Made by a program: the position numbers and the translations under genes
From: Streptomyces violens
Lineage (GTDB): Bacteria; Actinomycetota; Actinomycetes; Streptomycetales; Streptomycetaceae
Length of the DNA stretch: 64,000 nucleotides
Direction: 5' to 3'
Assembly: GCF_000717745.1 (NCBI RefSeq)
Contig: NZ_JOBH01000020.1
Location: 59,541 to 123,540 of the forward strand
Shown here: positions 8,873 through 16,658 of the stretch, piece by piece
How the letters are laid out: each line of letters opens with the position of its first letter
Position numbering within the stretch: position 1 is the stretch's first letter
Notes under the pieces: generated by a model
What the model was told of the DNA's origin: nothing
What the model saw: only the letters and a program-made list of their open reading frames with translations
Database searches by the model: none

Positions 8873-10180
8873 TCAGCCCTCCCCGCCCGGTCTGTCCGCG
8901 GCGGCCGCGCCACCGCGGCCCTCACGGCGGCGCCGGAAGCCGATCGAACCCCGGTCGTTGCGGTACTTGCCGCGCCTGCTCCGGCCGTGCCCCACCGGGC
9001 CGTCCTCGGGCCCCCGGCCCAGGCCCAGTTCGCCGGCCAGTGCCCACATCGCCTGCTTGACCTGGCCCCGGTCGTCCAGGTCCTGCATCCGGCCCGCGTC
9101 GACCGCGGGCTGCAGCTCCTTGAAGCCCGCGGGCACGGACGTACGGGCCACGCGGGTGCCGACGATCCGCTCGACCAGCGGCGGCTGGATCTCGGTGATG
9201 CGGGTGTGCCGGTTGACCACCGCCAGGGTGTCCTCGGCCTTGCGCACCTGGAGCCGGTCCCACATCCGTACGGTGCGCTTGGCGGCCCGTACCGTGACCA
9301 CGTCCGGGGTGACGACCAGCAGCGCGCCGTCGGCCATCTCCACCGCCGCGGCGTTCGCGCCGGTGAGCTGGGACCCGCAGTCGACGATCACCACGTGGTA
9401 CCGGCTGCGCAGCGCGCCGATGACCTGCCGGGTGGTCCGCTCGTCCACCTCCTCGCCGCGCTCTCCCTCCTGCGGCGCGAGCAGCAGCCCGACGCCCGTC
9501 TCGTGGTGCAGCACGACGTCCTGAAGGACGCGCGGCGAGATGTCCTTGATGCCGGCCAGGTCGGCGATGGACCGGCGGAACTGCACGTCCAGGTAGGACG
9601 CGACATCGCCGCTCTGGAGGTCCATGTCGACCAGCGCCACGTGCCGGCCCACCGCCCGGGCCGCCAGCGCCAGCTGCACCGCGAGCGTGGTGGTCCCGAC
9701 GCCGCCCTTGGCGCCGCTGACCGTGATGACCGTGCCGCCGGGCCCGGTCGGCAGCCCGGCGTCCGCGCTCAGGTGGCGGCGCACCCCGGCCGCCCAGCTC
9801 CCGGCGGCGTGCACGCGCGCCGACAGCTCGTCGTACGACAGGGGCAGGCCGACCACGCCGCGGGCGCCGGAGTCCATGGCGGCGGCGTACACCCCGGAAC
9901 CGGTGTCGGCGGTTATCAGAATCACCCCGACCGCCGGGAAGCGGAGGGCGACCTCGCGGATCAGCTCCAGCGCCGGCACCGGGCCGACGCGCTCGTGGAC
10001 GAGGACGACCTCCGGCAGGTCGGCGAGCGATTCCTCGGCGAGCTGCGCGAGGGTGTCGAGCAGCAGCGTCGAATTGCCGACGGGCGGCGCCGGCTCGGTG
10101 TCCGGCAGCTGGCTCAGCAGCGTCGTCACCGCGCGGGCCGCTTCGGCGTCGCCGACGGCCGGGAGGATTCGTGTGACCAT
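8873..10180 (-). CDS. cpaE: CpaE-like MinD/ParA-family ATPase
   Basis: A 435-residue protein. The first 135 residues resemble a degenerate receiver domain (LADLPEVVLVHERVGPVPAL, then VGVILITADTGSGVYAAAM). The rest is a MinD/ParA-type ATPase with the deviant Walker A ITVSGAKGGVGTTTLA around residues 152-167, a DMDLQSGDVASYLD segment, and VVIVDCGSQLTGANAAAVE as Walker B. The C terminus is a basic Arg/Gly-rich tail. CpaE proteins place the pilus machine at particular sites on the membrane. In a hyphal organism this could mean tips or septa, which is inference. It starts 8 bases after the CpaB-like stop. Confidence 0.9.
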   Translation of the reverse strand: MVTRILPAVGDAEAARAVTTLLSQLPDTEPAPPVGNSTLLLDTLAQLAEESLADLPEVVLVHERVGPVPALELIREVALRFPAVGVILITADTGSGVYAAAMDSGARGVVGLPLSYDELSARVHAAGSWAAGVRRHLSADAGLPTGPGGTVITVSGAKGGVGTTTLAVQLALAARAVGRHVALVDMDLQSGDVASYLDVQFRRSIADLAGIKDISPRVLQDVVLHHETGVGLLLAPQEGERGEEVDERTTRQVIGALRSRYHVVIVDCGSQLTGANAAAVEMADGALLVVTPDVVTVRAAKRTVRMWDRLQVRKAEDTLAVVNRHTRITEIQPPLVERIVGTRVARTSVPAGFKELQPAVDAGRMQDLDDRGQVKQAMWALAGELGLGRGPEDGPVGHGRSRRGKYRNDRGSIGFRRRREGRGGAAAADRPGGEG

Positions 10181-10188
10181 CCGTTACC

Positions 10189-10893
10189 TCACTTGTCCCC
10201 GGCCAGGGTGTAGTCCCGCTGATCGTCCGGGATGGTGGCGTCGCTGCCCGGCGCGACCAGCGCCAGGCGTACGTGAGTGGCGAAGGACTCCGCGTACGCG
10301 ACGCGCTGCGCGTCCAGCGTCTTGAGCGCGAACGTGATCGGCACCGCCTCGCCGCCGGCGTCGGCCGTCTCGCCCGGCCGGGGCTTGAGCGCGGTGAGCC
10401 GGCCGACGTCGATGACCTCGGCGTTGCTGACGATCACCTTGGAGCTGTCGGCTTCGCCGTCCTCCCCCGCGAAGGTGGCGTAGATGTTGACCGAGGCACC
10501 GGGGGTGATCTTGCCGGCCACGCCGGTCGACGCGTCGATCATGATCGCGATCTCCTGCTGGCCCGGCTTCAGGGCCGGCCGGTCGGCGACCATGTCGGTC
10601 TGCAGCAGCGAGCCCTTCCGCAGCGGATTGACCGCGATCTTGCCCACCACCTGGTCCAGGTCGCGCACCGCGGTGCTCGGCAGCCAGCGCTCGGGCACCT
10701 GGACCTTCTTGAACTGCTCCTCGCTCAGGGCCTTGTACGCGTCGACGTCGGTCCGCAGCTCGTACGCGGAGACCTCGGGTCCCACCTTGGACTGCACGTC
10801 GCTGATCACCGACAGGACGCCGGCGAAGGCGCCGAATGCGCACAGGACCGACAGGAGCAGCAGGACGATGCCGCGGCGCTGGCGTGAGTTCAT
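10189..10893 (-). CDS. cpaB: CpaB/RcpC-like SAF-domain protein
   Basis: A 234-residue protein with a single N-terminal membrane helix (GIVLLLLSVLCAFGAFAGVL) and an extracytoplasmic part. A SAF fold is seen in QVPERWLPSTAVRDLDQVVG and NPLRKGSLLQTDMV, followed by the CpaB C-domain (ITPGASVNIYATFAGEDGEA). In Gram-negatives CpaB works with the secretin; here no secretin gene is present, so it may act as a wall-side guide for the pilus. First gene of the minus-strand pilus operon. The 158 bases upstream (10894-11051) should hold the operon promoter, but I cannot pick out a convincing one. Confidence 0.88.
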   Translation of the reverse strand: MNSRQRRGIVLLLLSVLCAFGAFAGVLSVISDVQSKVGPEVSAYELRTDVDAYKALSEEQFKKVQVPERWLPSTAVRDLDQVVGKIAVNPLRKGSLLQTDMVADRPALKPGQQEIAIMIDASTGVAGKITPGASVNIYATFAGEDGEADSSKVIVSNAEVIDVGRLTALKPRPGETADAGGEAVPITFALKTLDAQRVAYAESFATHVRLALVAPGSDATIPDDQRDYTLAGDK

Positions 10894-11051
10894 GGTTGCG
10901 GACTACCTCGTTCAGGGCGATTACGGTGAGCGGGGCGGGGCATGACGCAGGGGTGGTGCGGGTGCGGTGGGGCCGTGACCGGCTCGTGTGCCGCCCCCGT
11001 CGCCGAGTAATCCGTCCATGTGCCCACTGTGGCCGCCGCACCGGATGGCCG

Positions 11052-11936
11052 CTACCGCGACCGGCCGGACGGTCCGGCTCCGCGGTCGGCGGCGGTGCCG
11101 GAGGGGCTGGAGTGCTCCGCGGGGAGCACCGGGGCAGCACAGAACGCACAGCGGTCGCCGATCAGTTCCAGACCGCACCAGGGGCAGGGGAAGCGGTGCA
11201 CGGAGGCCACGAGCCGGGCGAGTACGGCGGTGTCCGCGATGCCCGCGGCGAACTCGGTCAGCCGGCCGGTCCCCCACCAGCGCGCCGACTCGGCGGGCAG
11301 TTCGGCCTGCTGCACGGCCTGGACGGACCACTGGCGGGCCAGGTCCCGCGGCCACTGGGAGACGAACTGTCCCTGTGCCACCGTCAGATGGGTGGGGAAG
11401 TCGGGACCGGGCAGCCGGGCGCCGTCGGGCCCGAGCATGACCAGCTCCGGGGCCGGGTGGGCCAGCACGGCGAACTGCGAGCCCGGCACCCAGGATCTGG
11501 CGTGCGCCTTGAGGCTGACGGGCACGGCGTCGAGGCGGGTCACGCTGTTCAGCAGCGCGCCCGCGTGGATGTAGTACGTGAGCAGCTTCGCGGCCGCGCC
11601 GAGCACGCCGGGGCCCACGTCGCACGCCGAGAGCTGGCGTAACTGACGGACCAGCAGGCCGACGCCGAGCGGCGGCAATGCGCTACTGATCAACGCGATC
11701 CGGTCACTTTCCAGGACGGCACGGAGGGTCTGCAGGCGGCGCACGTGCTCCTGCGGCGCCGCGTGGGAGTGGACCACCAGGACATGGCCGTGCTGCTCCA
11801 GGAGGAAGTACATCTGGGACAGCGCGTCGTCCAGCGACTGGCGTTCCGGAGGGCCGAGCACATGCGCGGGGGGCGTCACCCTGTCGGGCGGCGCCAGCAC
11901 CAGATCAGGGCTGGTGACGGCTATCGCGGTCGGCAT
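11052..11936 (-). CDS. Conserved protein with C-terminal zinc ribbon, TTA-containing
   Basis: A 294-residue protein of unknown function. I see no signal peptide or membrane segment. The bulk is a mixed alpha/beta domain (QMYFLLEQHGHVLVVHSHAA, later PELVMLGPDGARLP), and residues about 253-271 carry two CxxC knuckles (CPWC and CAFC, 13 residues apart), a rubredoxin-like zinc ribbon, followed by a disordered tail. Codon 99 (Leu in RQLRQL) is TTA at 11640-11642, suggesting bldA dependence. It lies 158 bases upstream of the pilus operon in the same orientation, and both it and that operon hold TTA codons, so a shared developmental control is possible. Function is not inferable from sequence alone. 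Confidence 0.75.
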   Translation of the reverse strand: MPTAIAVTSPDLVLAPPDRVTPPAHVLGPPERQSLDDALSQMYFLLEQHGHVLVVHSHAAPQEHVRRLQTLRAVLESDRIALISSALPPLGVGLLVRQLRQLSACDVGPGVLGAAAKLLTYYIHAGALLNSVTRLDAVPVSLKAHARSWVPGSQFAVLAHPAPELVMLGPDGARLPGPDFPTHLTVAQGQFVSQWPRDLARQWSVQAVQQAELPAESARWWGTGRLTEFAAGIADTAVLARLVASVHRFPCPWCGLELIGDRCAFCAAPVLPAEHSSPSGTAADRGAGPSGRSR

Positions 11937-12527
11937 GTGTGTGTCCCCGTTTCACCACGTCACTCGCTCCACAACTTCCCTCGCTGCGGTGTCTTGTCCT
12001 GCGCAGACTTTAGCCGCGTCCCGGGCAACAGAAAACACTCCGACGCCTCCGGCGACCGCCACCACAACGCTCTCACGGTAGCCATTCCGGAGATCATTTA
12101 CCGATCAACGGCGATCTATCCACAGCCATTACTGTTGAATACTGAAGTTTACAAGTCGGCAGGTGATCTGATCCGGACAAGGGGCGTGATCCAGCCGCAA
12201 GTGCGGGCATATGCCGGTCGGTTGCCCCGAACCAGGCCACAACGACCCGCCCACGGACCGCCATTCCGTACCGATCCGGGCAGCCCCGCGCCCTGTTCGC
12301 TCCCAGGGGAATTCCGCTCCCCACAGCAGACACCCGAACACCGCTCGCCCGCAGCGGAATTCGACCCCCTGTCCCGGAAATGGCGCTCCGAAACGTGATC
12401 TGCGCCAATTCCCGTTCCCGCCCGGACCCTTGACAGAATTATTGGTCTGGACCACGTTGTAGGGCAGCAACAGGGGCCCCTGAACGCGCACTCCGTAACA
12501 CCCCCACACCCCCCACCGGAGGCTGTC
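11937..12527. other. Intergenic region between divergent genes, with chitinase promoter
   Basis: These 591 bases separate the minus-strand zinc-ribbon gene from the plus-strand chitinase. The middle part (about 12000-12180) is clearly more A+T rich than its surroundings. Only the promoter and operator near 12430-12456 can be called with confidence. A 104-codon minus-strand frame at 12094-12408 has poor codon bias and no family features, and I do not call it a gene. I see no tRNA or other structured RNA. Confidence 0.6.
12430..12456 (+). promoter_or_regulatory. Chitinase promoter with DasR dre-like operator
   Basis: TTGACA (12430-12435) is a good -35 hexamer. Directly downstream, ATTGGTCTGGACCACG (12441-12456) matches 13 of 16 bases of the DasR-responsive element ACTGGTCTAGACCACT and contains the perfect inverted repeat TGGTC/GACCA. 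Operators of this kind overlap the promoters of Streptomyces chitinase and N-acetylglucosamine genes and are released by glucosamine-6-phosphate. Its position 72-87 bases before the GTG start fits direct control of the chitinase. Confidence 0.85.
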
Positions 12528-13529
12528 GTGGTCCGCGCACGCCCACACACGTTCACGCTCACGAAGAGACTGCTCGGCGCCCTCGCCGCCGCCGCACTGA
12601 CGACCGCCGGACTGACGGCGGCCGGCGCCGTCCAGCCCGCCCAGGCCGCCCCACCTGCGCATGCGGTCACCGGCTACTGGCAGAACTTCGACAACGGCGC
12701 CACCGTCCAGAAGCTCAGGGACGTCCCCGACGCCTACGACATCATCGCGGTCGCGTTCGCCGACGCCACCGGCACACCGGGGCAGGTCGGCTTCACCCTC
12801 GACCCGGCGCTCGGCTATGCCTCGACGGACGACTTCAAAGCGGACATCAAGGCCAAAAAGGCGGCCGGTAAATCCGTGATCATCTCGGTCGGCGGCGAGA
12901 AGGGCGCCGTCTCCGTCGCCGACGAGGCCTCCGCGAAGAACTTCGCCGATTCCGTCGGCCGGCTGATGGACGAATACGGCTTCGACGGCGTCGACATCGA
13001 CCTGGAGAACGGCCTCAATTCCACGTATATGACGCAGGCGCTGAAGTCCCTGCACGCCGCGCACGGCGACCTCGTGGTCACGATGGCGCCGCAGACCGTC
13101 GACATGCAGTCGCCGGAGAACGAGTACTTCAAGACCGCGCTCGGCATCAAGGACTTCCTCACGGCCGTCAACATGCAGTACTACAACAGCGGCTCGATGA
13201 ACGGCTGCGACGGCAAGGTCTACAGCCAGGGCTCGGTCGACTTCCTCACCGCACTGGCCTGTATCCAACTGGAGAACGGCTTGGACGCATCGCAGGTCGG
13301 CATCGGCGTGCCCGCGTCCCCGAAGGCCGCCGGCAGTGGATACGTCGCGCCGGACGTGGTCAACGCGGCCCTGGACTGTCTCACCAAGGGCACCGGCTGC
13401 GGCTCGTTCAAGCCGTCGAAGACCTACCCCGGGCTGCGCGGCGCGATGACCTGGTCGACCAACTGGGACGCGGCGAACGGCAACGCCTTCGCGAACGAGG
13501 TCGGCGGGCACGTCCACGACCTGCCGTAG
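12528..13529 (+). CDS. Secreted GH18 chitinase, single domain
   Basis: A 333-residue protein. Residues 1-40 are a signal peptide (twin basic start, Ala-rich core, cut near VQPAQA-AP). The remainder is a single family 18 catalytic domain: VTGYWQNF on strand 1, VIISVGGEKG on strand 3, and the signature DGVDIDLE (residues 153-160) whose last Glu160 is the catalytic acid. VTMAPQT and AVNMQYYN contribute other active-site strands. No carbohydrate-binding module or linker is present, so it is a small chitinase likely to act on soluble or accessible chains. GGAGG lies upstream of the GTG start. Expression should be induced by chitin products through the dre-like site. Confidence 0.95.
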   Translation: MVRARPHTFTLTKRLLGALAAAALTTAGLTAAGAVQPAQAAPPAHAVTGYWQNFDNGATVQKLRDVPDAYDIIAVAFADATGTPGQVGFTLDPALGYASTDDFKADIKAKKAAGKSVIISVGGEKGAVSVADEASAKNFADSVGRLMDEYGFDGVDIDLENGLNSTYMTQALKSLHAAHGDLVVTMAPQTVDMQSPENEYFKTALGIKDFLTAVNMQYYNSGSMNGCDGKVYSQGSVDFLTALACIQLENGLDASQVGIGVPASPKAAGSGYVAPDVVNAALDCLTKGTGCGSFKPSKTYPGLRGAMTWSTNWDAANGNAFANEVGGHVHDLP

Positions 13530-13539
13530 GACCGCGAAC

Positions 13540-13573
13540 GGGCCCGCCGCCGGCTCCCCCCGGCGGCGGGCCC
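13540..13573. terminator. Bidirectional terminator after chitinase and protease genes
   Basis: A perfect 14-base stem, GGGCCCGCCGCCGG (13540-13553) and its complement at 13560-13573, with the loop CTCCCC, lies between two converging genes. There is no long T tract, as is usual in Streptomyces. Confidence 0.85.
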
Positions 13574-13574
13574 C

Positions 13575-13620
13575 TTTCTGCTCGGTTTCTGCTCGGTTTC
13601 TGCTCAGTTCTGCTCAGTGC
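13575..13620. repeat. Short tandem repeats, TTTCTGCTCGG unit
   Basis: Two exact 11-base units (13575-13585 and 13586-13596) are followed by a 10-base TTTCTGCTCA variant (13597-13606) and GTTCTGCTCAGTGC. The tract sits between the terminator stem and the protease stop codon. It looks like replication slippage and has no evident function. Confidence 0.7.
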
Positions 13621-13630
13621 ACGAAGGCCG

Positions 13631-14476
13631 TTACTCCCCGGCCGGCTTGGGCAGCGTGCACCCTTCCCGTCCCAGGTCGAGCTTGTTGCCCGTACCGAAG
13701 CACTTCGGGATGGTGTAGGTCTGCTGGGCGTAACCGATGCCCGGGTGGACGGTCACCTGGCCGCTCGCGTCCACCTCGCACGGGTTGTTCAGCGTGCAGC
13801 GCGCGCCGTCCTCGTTCAGGGTGTTGTTGACCGCCGTGACCTTGCCGGTGGCCGTGTCGATCACCGGCGAACCCGAGGTGCCGCCGATCGTGTTGCACGC
13901 GGAGGTGTAGCGGACCGAGTCCTTCCAGGTCCACTCCCCCTCCTTCAGCTCGTGCGCGAACCCGTCGATGCCGCACGAGTAGATCTTCTTCCAGTACCCG
14001 GAGACGATCTTGATACCGGCCCCCTGCACAGGGTGCTCGGTCGCCAGCTGCAACGCCTTGATGCCGTACTTCCGCTGGATGTCGGCGTAGGTGGAGGTCA
14101 GTTCGTACAGCGAGACGTCGGTGTCCGTCATCGTCGCGTACGCGATCTTGCTGGCCCGCACCGAGCCCTTGTTGCCGCCGGAGGAGCTGAGCACGGTGAA
14201 GCTGCGGCTGGACGGCTGGTCGACGACGACCTCACCGGCCCCCGGCATCCCCGACTCCACACAGTGCCCGTTGGACATGACCAGCGCCTTGTCGGTGTCC
14301 GCCGAGTCCGGCATCCGCACCACCGCACCGGAACAGTTGCTGAGCGCCACGGTCCCGGCGAAGTCCACGGCCTTGACCCGTGGCGCATCGGCCGCGGCGG
14401 GCGCGGCGCCCGCGCCTATGAGAGCGGCGCTTCCGAGTACGGCGCTGGCGAGAGCGCCGACGAGAGGTCTGTGCAT
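13631..14476 (-). CDS. Secreted trypsin-like serine protease
   Basis: A 281-residue protein with a signal peptide (residues 1-30, cut near PAAADA). The chymotrypsin-fold triad is visible: His71 in MSNGHC, Asp120 in MTDTDVSLYEL, and Ser201 in GGTSGSPVID. Cys48, Cys72, Cys168, Cys194, Cys227 and Cys233 could make disulfides. Such exported proteases are common in Streptomyces and can be used for nutrient release or maturation of other secreted proteins. It converges on the chitinase across a shared terminator. No pro-domain of alpha-lytic protease type is present, so activation probably differs from SGPA/SGPB. Confidence 0.88.
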   Translation of the reverse strand: MHRPLVGALASAVLGSAALIGAGAAPAAADAPRVKAVDFAGTVALSNCSGAVVRMPDSADTDKALVMSNGHCVESGMPGAGEVVVDQPSSRSFTVLSSSGGNKGSVRASKIAYATMTDTDVSLYELTSTYADIQRKYGIKALQLATEHPVQGAGIKIVSGYWKKIYSCGIDGFAHELKEGEWTWKDSVRYTSACNTIGGTSGSPVIDTATGKVTAVNNTLNEDGARCTLNNPCEVDASGQVTVHPGIGYAQQTYTIPKCFGTGNKLDLGREGCTLPKPAGE

Positions 14477-14622
14477 GTGGGGTCCTCTCCGATATGCGAA
14501 CCGGAGATTTCACTCTCCGGCGTTGTCATGCACATATTCGGGGTGCCGGGGCCCCAAGGCAATGGCCGTGCACAGCAATCACCGTGCACGGCCAGAACCA
14601 CTTCAGACCACGAGGGGCACCG

Positions 14623-16113
14623 CTAGACCACGAGGCTCACCAGCGCCGCGACCACGAAGCCCGCGACGGAGAGCACGGACTCCAGGACCGTCCAGGTCTT
14701 GAGGGTGTCGCGTTCGGAGATACCGAAGTACTTCGCGACCATCCAGAACCCGCCGTCGTTCACATGCGAGGCGAAGATCGAGCCCGCCGATATGGCCATG
14801 ATGACCAGGGCCAGGTGCGGCTGGGAGAGGTGCTGGGACTCGACCAGGGGGAGCACGATGCCGGCGGTGGTGACGATGGCGACCGTGGCGGAGCCCTGGG
14901 CGACGCGCAGGACGACGGAGAGCAGCCAGGCCAGCACGATGACCGGGAGGCCGACGTTCTGGAAGGTGTCGGAGAGGGCGTCGGCGACGCCGCTGCCCTT
15001 GAGGACCGCGCCGAAGATTCCGCCGGCGCCGACGACCAGCAGGATGTTGCCGACCGGCTTCAGGGACGCGGTGGAGACCGTCTCCAGGGACTTGCGGGAC
15101 CAGCCGCGGCGGATGCCGAGCAGGTAGTACGCCAGGATCAGCGCGATGGTCAGCGCCGTGAAGGGGTGGCCGAAGAACTCGATGACCGAGCGGCCGGAGG
15201 ACGGCTGCAGCGCGATGGAGGAGAACGTCGCGAGGAGGATGAGGATCAGCGGGGTGCCGATGATGGCGAGGACCGTGCCGAGCGGGACGGGCTTCTCGTC
15301 GGCGTCGGCGCCGGCCGCCGCCTTCTCCGCGGCGACCGCGGCCTTGGCCTCCTCGGCGGCCTCGACCATGTCGTGCGGGACCGGGACGAAGACCCGCTTG
15401 CCGATCCAGGCGGCGTAGCCCCAGGCGGCCAGCACGGCCGGGATGCCGCAGATCAGGCCCATCAGGATGACCCAGCCGAGGTCGACCTTGAAGAGGCCGG
15501 CGGCGGCGACCGGACCGGGGTGCGGCGGCAGGAAGGCGTGCGTCATCGACAGGCCGGCCAGCAGCGGCATGGCGTACAGGACGATCGACTTGCCGGAGCG
15601 CTTGGCCGCGGCGTACACGATCGGCGCGAGGACGAAGATGCCCACGTCGAAGAAGACCGGGATACCGAAGATCAGGCCGGTCAGGCCCATGGCGAGCGGC
15701 GCGCGCTTCTCACCGAAGAGGCGGAGCAGGCGGGCACTCAGTACCTCGGCGCCGCCGGAGACTTCGAGTATCGCGCCGAGCATCGTGCCCAGGCCGATGA
15801 TGATCGCGACGTGGCCGAGGATGCCGCCCATGCCGCTCTCGATCATCGAGACGACGTCGGACTTCTGGACGGTGCCGAAGAGTTCGGTGACGGAGAGCCC
15901 GGCGGCCAGGCCGACCACGATGGAGACGGAGAGCAGCGCGACGAAGGGCTGCAGCCTGACCTTGATGATCAGGACGAGGAGGAGGGCGATGCCGAGGGCC
16001 GCGACGGTGAGCAGGCCGGCCGTGCCCGGGATCAGGGCGAGCAGGCCGCCGGTGTGGGGTGGAGCGGCCGGAGCGGGGGCGGCCGAGAGCGCCGCGAAGG
16101 GGGACGGGGACAT
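14623..16113 (-). CDS. GntP-family sugar-acid:H+ symporter
   Basis: A 496-residue transporter with about 12-14 membrane segments. Family features include GGILGHVAIIIGLGTMLG, the conserved turn MTHAFLPPHPGPVAAA, and FGIPVFFDVGIFVLAPIVYA. A hydrophilic loop near residues 255-270, rich in Ala and Glu, splits the two halves. GntP proteins import gluconate and related sugar acids or D-serine. Its neighbours (KdgK-type kinase, PLP deaminase, deacylase, RidA) point to an amino-sugar acid or its N-acyl form as substrate. A 126-base gap with a strong hairpin separates it from ridA upstream, so it may be expressed at a lower level or separately. Confidence 0.93.
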   Translation of the reverse strand: MSPSPFAALSAAPAPAAPPHTGGLLALIPGTAGLLTVAALGIALLLVLIIKVRLQPFVALLSVSIVVGLAAGLSVTELFGTVQKSDVVSMIESGMGGILGHVAIIIGLGTMLGAILEVSGGAEVLSARLLRLFGEKRAPLAMGLTGLIFGIPVFFDVGIFVLAPIVYAAAKRSGKSIVLYAMPLLAGLSMTHAFLPPHPGPVAAAGLFKVDLGWVILMGLICGIPAVLAAWGYAAWIGKRVFVPVPHDMVEAAEEAKAAVAAEKAAAGADADEKPVPLGTVLAIIGTPLILILLATFSSIALQPSSGRSVIEFFGHPFTALTIALILAYYLLGIRRGWSRKSLETVSTASLKPVGNILLVVGAGGIFGAVLKGSGVADALSDTFQNVGLPVIVLAWLLSVVLRVAQGSATVAIVTTAGIVLPLVESQHLSQPHLALVIMAISAGSIFASHVNDGGFWMVAKYFGISERDTLKTWTVLESVLSVAGFVVAALVSLVV

Positions 16114-16158
16114 CTTTGACCTCGTAAGTGCATGGGGCTTTCGGGGCAGGGGGGATCG

Positions 16159-16194
16159 CGGCGCGGCGCCTCGTACGGGAGAGGCGCCGCGCCG
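16159..16194. terminator. Hairpin between ridA and the GntP gene
   Basis: A perfect 14-base stem, CGGCGCGGCGCCTC (16159-16172) and its complement at 16181-16194, with loop GTACGGGA. Because both flanking genes read leftwards, it could act as a partial terminator that lowers permease expression relative to the upstream kinase, regulator and RidA genes. Confidence 0.7.
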
Positions 16195-16239
16195 TGACGA
16201 AGTACGGCTTGCGGAGGAGAGCTCAGGGGGCGGGCGGCG

Positions 16240-16650
16240 TCAGCTCAGGACGGCGAGCGCGTCGATCTCGATGAGCAGGCCCTTGGGCAAACCGACGTAC
16301 ACCGTCGTACGGGCGGCCGGTGCCTCCTTGAGGCCCTGCTCCTCGAAGTACGCGTTGTAGATCTCGTTCATCTCGGCGAAGTGGTCGACGTCGGTGAGGT
16401 AGACGCGCATCATCATGACGTCGTCCCAGGTCGCGCCGCCCTCTTCGAGGATCGCCTTGACGTTGGCGAAGGTCTGCAGGGTCTGCTCGCGCAGGGTCGG
16501 GCCCGCGGGGGTGGGGGCCTTGCCCTCTTCCGCCGGGAGGAAGCCGACCTGGCCGGCGACCTGAAGGATGTTGCCCTTCTTGACGCCGTGGGAGAACTTC
16601 GCGGGCGGGGTGGTGTGGGTGGCCGGGGTGAGGGCGGTCTTCTCGGTCAT
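16240..16650 (-). CDS. ridA: RidA-family enamine/imine deaminase
   Basis: A 136-residue YjgF/YER057c/UK114 protein. Features: FSHGVKKGNILQVAGQVGF, the repeat region EQTLQTFANVKAILEEGGAT, and the C-terminal YVGLPKGLLIEIDALAVL. The usual Arg that contacts the substrate carboxylate appears as Arg in AARTTVYV. RidA proteins hydrolyse reactive 2-aminoacrylate-type enamines produced by PLP dehydratases. Linkage to a PLP deaminase across the divergent promoter therefore makes biochemical sense. The start at 16650 follows AAGGAAG. It lies 8 bases after the IclR gene stop. Confidence 0.92.
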   Translation of the reverse strand: MTEKTALTPATHTTPPAKFSHGVKKGNILQVAGQVGFLPAEEGKAPTPAGPTLREQTLQTFANVKAILEEGGATWDDVMMMRVYLTDVDHFAEMNEIYNAYFEEQGLKEAPAARTTVYVGLPKGLLIEIDALAVLS

Positions 16651-16658
16651 GGTGGTTC

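Noticed and set aside
12094..12408. 104-codon minus-strand frame in the chitinase upstream region
   Set aside because: Poor codon bias, no family features, and it lies just upstream of a well-supported promoter.
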